From Elmis aenea (taxonomy: Eukaryota; Arthropoda; Insecta; Coleoptera; Elmidae), in NCBI GenBank assembly GCA_947652605.1, contig OX393577.1, forward strand, positions 25,547,466-25,611,465: a stretch of DNA of 64,000 bases. The letters run 5' to 3'. Made by a program: the position numbers and the translations under genes. The notes beneath the pieces are model-generated. The model worked only from the letters and a program-made list of their open reading frames with translations. It did no database searches and had not been told where the DNA came from. Below, in pieces: positions 57,907 through 64,000 of the stretch; position 1 is the first letter of the stretch, and the number at the start of each line of letters is the position of its first letter.

Positions 57907-57936
57907 CTGGCATTATTATTATAATTGTATAAATAC
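57904..57936 (-). promoter_or_regulatory. Candidate core promoter: TATA + initiator
   Basis: On the minus strand GTATTTATAC (57927-57936) places a TATA-like box about 31 to 24 bases before the A of TCAGATT. This spacing and the arthropod-type initiator form a standard insect core promoter. No downstream promoter element is evident. Confidence 0.45.
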
Positions 57937-57939
57937 TGT

Positions 57940-58494
57940 TTTACTTAAACTAATTCCGTTTTGATCGCGTAATTGATAATAACGCTACATTTGTGTGAAG
58001 TTATTTTCATAATTACATGGATAGTGATTGTATGTCATTCAAAAACTTTAATTACAAAACATTATTTTCTGACTAATTATTGATTTGAAGATAAAAATCG
58101 TGCTAATGAAATAATTAGCAAATGAATTGGATGTAATGTGCAATACAATTAAAAAAATCCTTAATAATATTTTAAAAATTTGCACAATTTCATTAAAATT
58201 TATTGTAGATGGTAGATTTTTTCAATGATTACCTACTTAAGCGATAGAAACTGTTTTTTGTTCGTATCATGCTAATCATTATGTACTTTCTGTAAATAAA
58301 AGTAAACACTCTTACAACTTGTTTGTTTGTAAACATACATAACTGTATCCCCCTTACTTTATTAAAAAAGAGAAAAAGAGCTAGGTACCTACCTATTTAA
58401 TTTAATAGCAGTTAAGTATGGTTCTATAAAAAAGTGTGTGTGGTATATAGCAAAAATATATGTCGCTAGATAAAATCTCGAATTTAAAATAATG
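57940..58494. other. Upstream region, AT-rich
   Basis: No gene or repeat recognised. If the promoter candidate is real this is its proximal upstream DNA. Confidence 0.35.
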
Positions 58495-58496
58495 TA

Positions 58497-59735
58497 CAGG
58501 GTGGTCCAAATTCGATGGGATTGCATGGGTATCTCGGTTAATATTTAAGATAGAGAAACGGTTAAATTACCAAAAATGTGCAGTTTTTTGAGACAAACTC
58601 AGAACCGTTTTCAAAAATATTCTATCATTTCCGGTTTTCGAGTTATTGAAGAAAAAGTGTTTTTTTTTGTCATATTAATAATGTGTCATATCTCCGTTAT
58701 TGTTGTAAATATCGAAAATATTTAACAAGATTATTTTTAGATATTTTTATGTTTAAAATGATTATACCAAAACAAAATTTTTTACGCTCGCCGTTAAAAA
58801 GTTATGACACAAAATTACATTTTTTTAAATAAGAACGATAGTTGGCTATGATCTATTTAAATTCCTTATTTTTTTCTCATTCCAAATATATAAGCGTCAA
58901 TGTATTTATTTTTAATAATACGCAAGTTATGAAGGTTTTTTTTTTCTTAGAAAATCATAGTAGGCTTTTAAAACAAAAAAAAAACAAGGTGTAAAACCTT
59001 ATAAAACTCATGTGGTACAAGTTACCAAGGTTTTTTAATTTGTTGTTGAGATAAACATTGTAAATATTTGAACATAAGATAACAACAACATAGTCGGAAT
59101 CAGCAGTAATGTAGTATCTATAATCTATATAGTATACTATAATATGTTTATCTTAAGTTCTAAAATTTTTGATGTTTATCGCAACAACAAATTTAAAAAC
59201 CTTGGTAACTTGTACCATATGAGCTTTATAAGGTTTTACACCTTGTTTTTTTTGTTTTCACAGCCTACAATGATTTTCTTAGAAAAAAAACTAAAAAACC
59301 TTCATAACTTGCGTATTATTAAAAATAAATACATCGACTCTTATATATTCGGAATGAGAAAAAAATAAGGAATTTAAATAGGTCATAGCCAACTATCGTT
59401 CCCATTAAAAAAAAGGTAAGTTTGTGTCATAACTTTTTAACGGCGAGCGTAAAAATTATTTTTTTAGGATAATCAAATTAAGCTTACAAATATCTAAAAA
59501 TAATCTTAATAAATATTTTTGATATTTACAACAATAATGGAGATATGACACATTATTAATATGACAAAAAAACACTTTTTATTTAATAACTCAAAAACCG
59601 GAAAAGATAGAATATTTTTGAAAACGGTTCTGAGTTTGTCTCAAAAAACTGCACATTTTTGGTAATTTAACCGTTTCTCTATCTTAAATATTAACCGAGA
59701 TACCCATGCAATCCCCTCGAATTTGGACCACCCTG
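58497..59735. mobile_element. Foldback element, family F6 (full copy)
   Basis: TA then CAGGGTGGTCCAAATTCGATGG on the left; the mirror ends CGAATTTGGACCACCCTG then TA. Arms of over 600 bp are nearly identical, with paired CATGGGTATCTCGGTTAATA, GAGAAACGGTTAAATTACC and TTACGCTCGCCGTTAAAAAG. They meet near 59115. The frame 59144-59368 is arm sequence. Confidence 0.93.
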
Positions 59736-59737
59736 TA

Positions 59738-60590
59738 AAGCTTTTTCCTTTAAGGTTTTTTTAAAATCTTGTATAACAACAAAAAATATTGATTTGATAA
59801 ACAATTACTTAAATTACATTTTTGCTAAAATCTAGCAGTCCTTGGCATATTCCAAATTTTGGAAGTTTGTTTTACTTCAGCTTGTAGTTCTGCACTACTT
59901 TCCCCATTCAACCCTTTCCTTATCACTTATAGTTTCTGAGGTTTTTGTAGTATTTATCGAAAAAAACACGCACCATTTAAATAAGCTACAAATATCAAAA
60001 AAATTATATAATGCTTTTTTAATAACGTCCAAGCCAACTATGATTGCTCTTTGATAAAGTGTAAGATATGTTTTACCACATTCTGTGACCATTTATCTAA
60101 AAATTACTATCTCTGTTTCATGATAAGCGAGATATATCTATTTTTGCTAGGAATTATTGATTTGTAATGAAGCTTTTAGGAGTTCATGTGACAAACATTT
60201 TTTGTACAAAATTATGAATCAAGTTTTTTGGAGTAGTATGAGCAAATTAAAATTTTATGAAACAATTTTACATTTACGTACTATTTAACTCCTGAATTTT
60301 AAGGTTAAAGCAATACAGCTATAGTGATTGTTATCGCTAATTATTTTTTTGAAAAATTGAAACAGAGGTCAAACCTATTAAGAGTTTTGTTTTAAGATAG
60401 TTGGGTCTAAATAAATTTATAGTTTTTAATTTTTATTTTTGCTTTTAACGTAAGAAGTTGGTAGCACTATTTTAACTGTTTGAACGGCATTAAAATGATT
60501 AATGTACTTTTGCCAACTTTGCTTATTTCAGATTTCAGTGACTCGGTAAGTTTACTGACGGCAAAGTATCTAACGCAGTAGATTCTTATC
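59738..60590. other. Non-coding stretch
   Basis: Nothing recognisable. It ends in a solo foldback end (TTATCACCCTG at 60586-60596 then TA) directly before the hAT target site. Confidence 0.4.
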
Positions 60591-60759
60591 ACCCTGTACA
60601 CCAGTGATGTCCAACCGGTAGCTTGCGGGCTCCTGGTAACCCGCGACGCTATTTTGAGTCGCCCGCGAGCAGAAGATGCACTTATAGATTTCTCATTTAA
60701 AAAACTTTCAAGTACTAAACATTTTCCATTAATAAAAAAGATGACGGAAGACAATGACA

Positions 60760-61140
60760 AAAATTATCAGCCCAAAAAGCACATAATGACCTTCAGTTGC
60801 TTAAAGATGAATTTGATTGACGTTTTTAGGATCTAAAGGAAATCGAACCACTATTACTATTTTTGACATTTTGATGTAAAGCAAAAGTTTACGTTCGCCG
60901 GCAAACCATAATTTGAAATAATGATTTAAAAAAAAACATCCAACTTAAAGCTATTTGAAATGATGGTTTTTGGCAAGCAAAAAACCATGTCGTACTCATA
61001 TCAGAATCTTATAAAATATGCGAAAAAGATAATCTTATCTTTTGCTTCTTTATATTTCTGTGAAATGACATTTTCGCAACTAAACATAATCAAAACAAAA
61101 GATAGGAATGGTCTTACCAATAACTAAATGGTCATAATTG
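60760..61140 (+). pseudogene. hAT transposase C-terminal part (outer element)
   Basis: In broken plus-strand frames the order is LQLLKDEFD, DLKEIEPLLLFLTF, a degenerate linker, then YQNLIKYAKKIILSFASLYF, CEMTFSQLNIIKTKDRNGLT. This matches the C-terminal region of hAT transposases of the ZBED/GTF2IRD2-like type, where ...(S/T)...CE..FS..N.IK...R..LT is the dimerisation signature. The Cys-Glu and FS..N residues survive. Several frameshifts and a stop after GLT end it. The N-terminal two thirds are missing. A host-domesticated gene is excluded by the frame damage. Confidence 0.8.
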
Positions 61141-61404
61141 TTTGAAAATAGTAATACATAAATCTCCTTCTTACGAATCAGATTTTAAGACACAATCAGA
61201 AAATATACAGTAGCGAGTTTCACGTGAATTATAAGTATATTGTAACTGTACTAAATAAAGTTTTCTTGGTTCAAATGCTTACTTTTAGAGTTTTATTTTT
61301 TTTGCCATGATGGGGAAGGGGGGGATTACTATCATTAAGTAGCCCGCTAAACTTTTGCAGTAGCTAAAATAGCCCCCAGCCTCAAAAAGGTTGGACATCA
61401 GGAC

Positions 61405-62336
61405 TAGTGTTGCCACGAGACGAGACGAGACGAGATTTATTCATTCTCGATCTCGATCTCGAAAATTCTCGAACGTGCAATCTCGGTCTCGAATTCGAGA
61501 ATCTCGAGTCTCGAATTTTAAGTTCGTGCAAACCGAATTTATACATTGCAATGCTTTAACTAAGTGTCCCTGATGATATACAGAAAGAACGCTGTTTTGT
61601 TCGGTGCTTCCCCTGTGTAAGCAAATAATGGGAACGCATAATATTAGATGCATGCATTTATTTCTTTAACTCTTTCAAGGGCAGCAAAGATCACTCAAAA
61701 AAAAAGACTTAAAAGGGTAAACAAATTTTATTTGAATTTTTTAACACTGGAGTGCACTCCACGTACGAATCGGTTATTTTGAAAGATATATTCACAATTA
61801 CGTATTTAATGTAACATTTGCACTAACGTCCTGGGGCCGACAGCAATACAACAATTTGAGGAAGTCTATAAAAACTTTTACTTCAGAGATAATTCACCAA
61901 ACCAAAATCAATTATCAGCCGATTCTGGACCAGATGATACCGATTCTGACGAAATGGGTTCTTTTAATTTAAATGTCCTATTTAACAAGCCCACAGTTTT
62001 CGAAAGCTGGCCTGATTATTCGGAAACACCGCAACAGGCTTGACAGAGAGTCCGCAAGGGCATTGCTGTGCCTCAATGCTTGGTAATCTTGTAAATTTAT
62101 TACACAATATTTAAAATAAATAAAAAGTTTAATTTGTAAGTGGTTTCCAAAAATTTATAAATAAAATATATATTAAAACTTTTCGTAGTTTTTCTTTATG
62201 TAAAAATACTGTCGAGATCGAGAATCTCGAGGATCTCGTCTCGAATTTTCGAGACAGAAAAATGCCTGTCTCGATCTCGAAATTCGAGACGAGACGAGAC
62301 GAGATCGAGAATTGTCTCGTCTCGGCGGCAACACTA
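61405..62336. mobile_element. hAT element, inner (TAGTGTTGCC ends), perfect target duplication
   Basis: Ends TAGTGTTGCCACGAGACG and the mirror GGCGGCAACACTA; identical 8-bp flanks ATCAGGAC at 61397-61404 and 62337-62344. Both subterminal regions are arrays of GAGACGAGAC and TCTCGATCTCGA motifs in opposite orientation. An internal frame at 61810-62043 may be a transposase remnant. Confidence 0.95.
61810..62043 (+). pseudogene. Acidic open frame inside the inner hAT
   Basis: An uninterrupted frame of about 77 codons without ATG contains TAIQQFEEVYKNFYFRDN, SGPDDTDSDEMGSF and FNKPTVFESWPDYSE before a stop. It is GC-richer than the flanks and fits entirely between the hAT subterminal arrays, so it most likely is a leftover of that element's own gene. 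I do not recognise the domain; an internal linker of a hAT transposase is a guess. Confidence 0.45.
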
Positions 62337-62359
62337 ATCAGGACATCACTGCTGTACAG

Positions 62360-62666
62360 TGTACACAGTCGAGATCATTATCGTTGATTTGATAAATTTC
62401 AGTGTTTGTAACGAAATTAGCTTTATCGAATAAATGATTGATTCATACGAATTTATTTGTATGTTGCGACAGCAAAATTTGCGATTTCCTGGTTTTTACC
62501 GAATTATCATTGCTATTTATAGTATTTGAATGAAGTTACGGGTCCGTGAAGGATTACTATTTGATTGTTTAACTTGGTGATTGCATCACTTATAATAATT
62601 TGTTAATATGCCAATACACATGAGTTTATAGAGATAAATACATCGTTTTTAATTCAAATTGTTTTA
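62360..62666. other. Non-coding stretch
   Basis: AT-rich, nothing recognised before the solo foldback end at 62667. Confidence 0.4.
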
Positions 62667-62760
62667 CAGGGTGCTCATAAAAGAACGCAGTTTTATTGCG
62701 AAAATATACATTCTTTTCTGTACAGTTTATTTTATCAAATTGTGTTCACCAAAACATTAT
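62667..62760 (+). repeat. Solo CAGGGTG foldback end
   Basis: TA then CAGGGTGCTCATAAAAGAACGC; no mirrored arm was found in the remaining 1.3 kb of the window, so it is a solo end or its partner lies outside. Confidence 0.5.
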
Positions 62761-62828
62761 TAACTCTTTGCATATCCATTACTAATCGTTTTTTTGAACA
62801 TTACTCGAAAATATTAACGGTGAACATT

Positions 62829-63077
62829 TTAAACCGTTAGTTCATTTTCTGCAATATTTAAATTTGCGACTATTGCAAGCAACACAATCAACCTACTAAA
62901 CAAGCGTATATAACACGATTTGACGTTGTTGCATAACGACACTATAATGGATTCTGTACTGCAATTTTTCGCTTTGGTAATTGGGAATCTGCCGTGTCGA
63001 ATTCGAATGTTGTAGATACAGCGATCTTCATTTGTTTTTCCTAAACAAATTTCTGTCAAATCATTGCTACAAGACAA
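62829..63077 (-). CDS. Unassigned open frame, possible exon
   Basis: After a good minus-strand acceptor-like tract (CTTTTTTGTCTTGTAG at about 63066) an open frame of about 80 codons reads SNDLTEICLGKTNEDRCIYN, IRIRHGRFPITKAKNCSTE, SIIVSLCNNVKSCYI, then a hydrophobic RLIVLLAIVANLNI and a stop. GC content is raised. Within it an ATG in good insect context (ACAAATGAAG) opens an alternative 29-codon frame (MKIAVSTTFEFDTADSQL). No domain was recognised and no donor is obvious. It may be a last exon, or chance. Confidence 0.25.
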   Translation of the reverse strand: MSCSNDLTEICLGKTNEDRCIYNIRIRHGRFPITKAKNCSTESIIVSLCNNVKSCYIRLFSRLIVLLAIVANLNIAENELTV

Positions 63078-63142
63078 AAAAGTCGGTTAACGCCACATTG
63101 TAAACACAGTTCCATTCCGGTAAACAAATCGACCTGTACAAT

Positions 63143-63814
63143 CAGGGCCGGCCCTGCGAGACGTGGGACCCTGCCCCGTTAAAAAATCAGAAGAAAACAA
63201 ATATAAAAAAATGACAAACTGACCATGAATTAAAAAAGCAAACAATCCAATTTTATTATAAACTGAATAAAAACTCAATTAAAATTAATTTTTCTAGCTT
63301 TTGCTTCTCCAAAATCTTTTAAAAATGGTCGAATTCCATTTTCCCTATAACTTTACTTTTAACTGATATAATATCCAATGAATTTTAAGCGTAAAAATGT
63401 ATGTACAATTAAGAAAATACTATTTAAGCAAACAAAACGAATTTTACCATTAAACTGACGATGACTGCACAAAATTAAAAGTACTATATAAACATCCTAA
63501 AAAGATAGTTAAAGAAAGTAATTTTTTTTAACAAAAGACGAGCGCTTTTTGTTTATTAATTGCCGTGCTAGTTCAAATTTAATAATTTGGCAATAATATT
63601 TCACGAATAATCTATATTACTGGTGTCATCTATTTATTTAGTTTATTATTTCACTATTAAACAAAAATTTTTCTTAAATGATATGATACAGAATTGCTTT
63701 GTGATCAATTAGTCTTTATACTTTAAATTTTTAAAGACAACTATTATGAGAGCTTCCTTTAAGCGCTGAGTTCTACGCGAGGGAATCGGTGGAATAAGCC
63801 TAAGGCCGGTCCTG
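63143..63814. mobile_element. hAT MITE (CAGGGCCGGCCCTG ends), decayed
   Basis: Left CAGGGCCGGCCCTGCG and right AGGCCGGTCCTG; flanks TGTACAAT and CGTCCATT agree at only 5 of 8, so the target duplication is doubtful. The interior is AT-rich without coding content. The open frame 63087-63278 overlaps its left end and is not a gene. Confidence 0.6.
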
Positions 63815-64000
63815 CGTCCATTGACAAAATGTAAAATTGTTATTTTTAGCAAATAAATCGGTTTACTTCCAAATAATACTTGAGATTAAACGACACCGAG
63901 TCTAATTGGCTTATGATCCAAATTTACCATGAATAATCGACTGAATTAATACCTAATATACCGCAATTTTATATTGCAAAATTGTTAGAAATTTCCTGTA
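63815..64000. other. AT-rich window end
   Basis: Nothing recognised. Confidence 0.4.

Larger units (their letters stand above)
60602..62351. mobile_element. hAT element, outer, 7/8 target duplication, nested hAT inside
   Basis: Left end CAGTGATGTCCAACCGG and right end GGTTGGACATCA (then the nested element) GGACATCACTG. Flanks CTGTACAC (60594-60601) and CTGTACAG (62352-62359) match at 7 of 8. The first half keeps a broken transposase on the plus strand. The right terminus has a short GGACATCA duplication where the second hAT inserted. Confidence 0.9.

Noticed and set aside
1..64000. CRISPR arrays, bacterial operons, rRNA or viral genes
   Set aside because: No regularly spaced direct repeats with unique spacers, no ribosome-binding-site-led gene runs, no rRNA-like stretch and no viral domain were seen; the sequence is eukaryotic throughout.

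Overview
The window looks like an AT-rich insect genome segment that is mostly non-coding. The evidence is canonical GTAAGT/GTAAGA donor sites, an arthropod-type TCAGATT initiator, and a repeat load of hAT, Tc1/mariner, PIF/Harbinger and RTE elements. No bacterial, organellar or viral gene organisation is visible. The insect order cannot be fixed from the sequence.

Host genes: the best-supported host gene lies on the minus strand. Two exons (21699-21841 and 13099-13166) have consensus splice sites, join in phase and read through without a stop. They encode a short hydrophobic segment, a charged heptad-like stretch and a Gly/Pro/Ser-rich stretch, which fits a single-pass membrane protein with a stalk. 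A TATA + initiator + strong-donor unit on the same strand at about 57.87-57.94 kb could be a first exon, which would make most of the window introns of one gene. That link is inference. The start and the 3' exons of the gene were not found. A 60-codon open frame at 54435-54617 (plus) and one at 62829-63077 (minus) are unassigned coding candidates.

Layout: 0.5-2.6 kb, a foldback element and a dead mariner. 4.4-6.7 kb, a hAT BED-finger remnant, a 1.2-kb foldback and a small palindrome. 8.9-13.0 kb, a hAT MITE, half a foldback, and an RTE-like 3' end split by a hAT with perfect target duplication. 13.1 kb, host exon. 14.6-17.4 kb, hAT remnants nested three deep. 20.2-21.1 kb, a Tigger-like MITE holding a recent RTE insertion. 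21.7 kb, host exon. 22.7-27.1 kb, a 4.2-kb palindrome enclosing another palindrome, a Harbinger derivative and a MITE. 28.4-31.2 kb, a 16-bp minisatellite and a 2.2-kb hAT. 33.0-39.1 kb, a tandem duplication, two hATs and a palindrome with mirrored 33-bp arrays. 41.3-46.6 kb, two more palindromes. 50-56 kb, scattered repeats and a foldback. 56.3-57.0 kb, a deleted mariner. 58.5-59.7 kb, a foldback. 60.6-63.8 kb, nested hATs.

The dominant theme is a set of long inverted-repeat (foldback) elements. They have almost identical TA-flanked CAGGGTG termini but mostly unrelated interiors. If transcribed within introns they would fold into dsRNA hundreds of base pairs long. Eight hAT elements carry 8-bp target duplications that are perfect or have one mismatch, and these allow the nesting order to be read directly.
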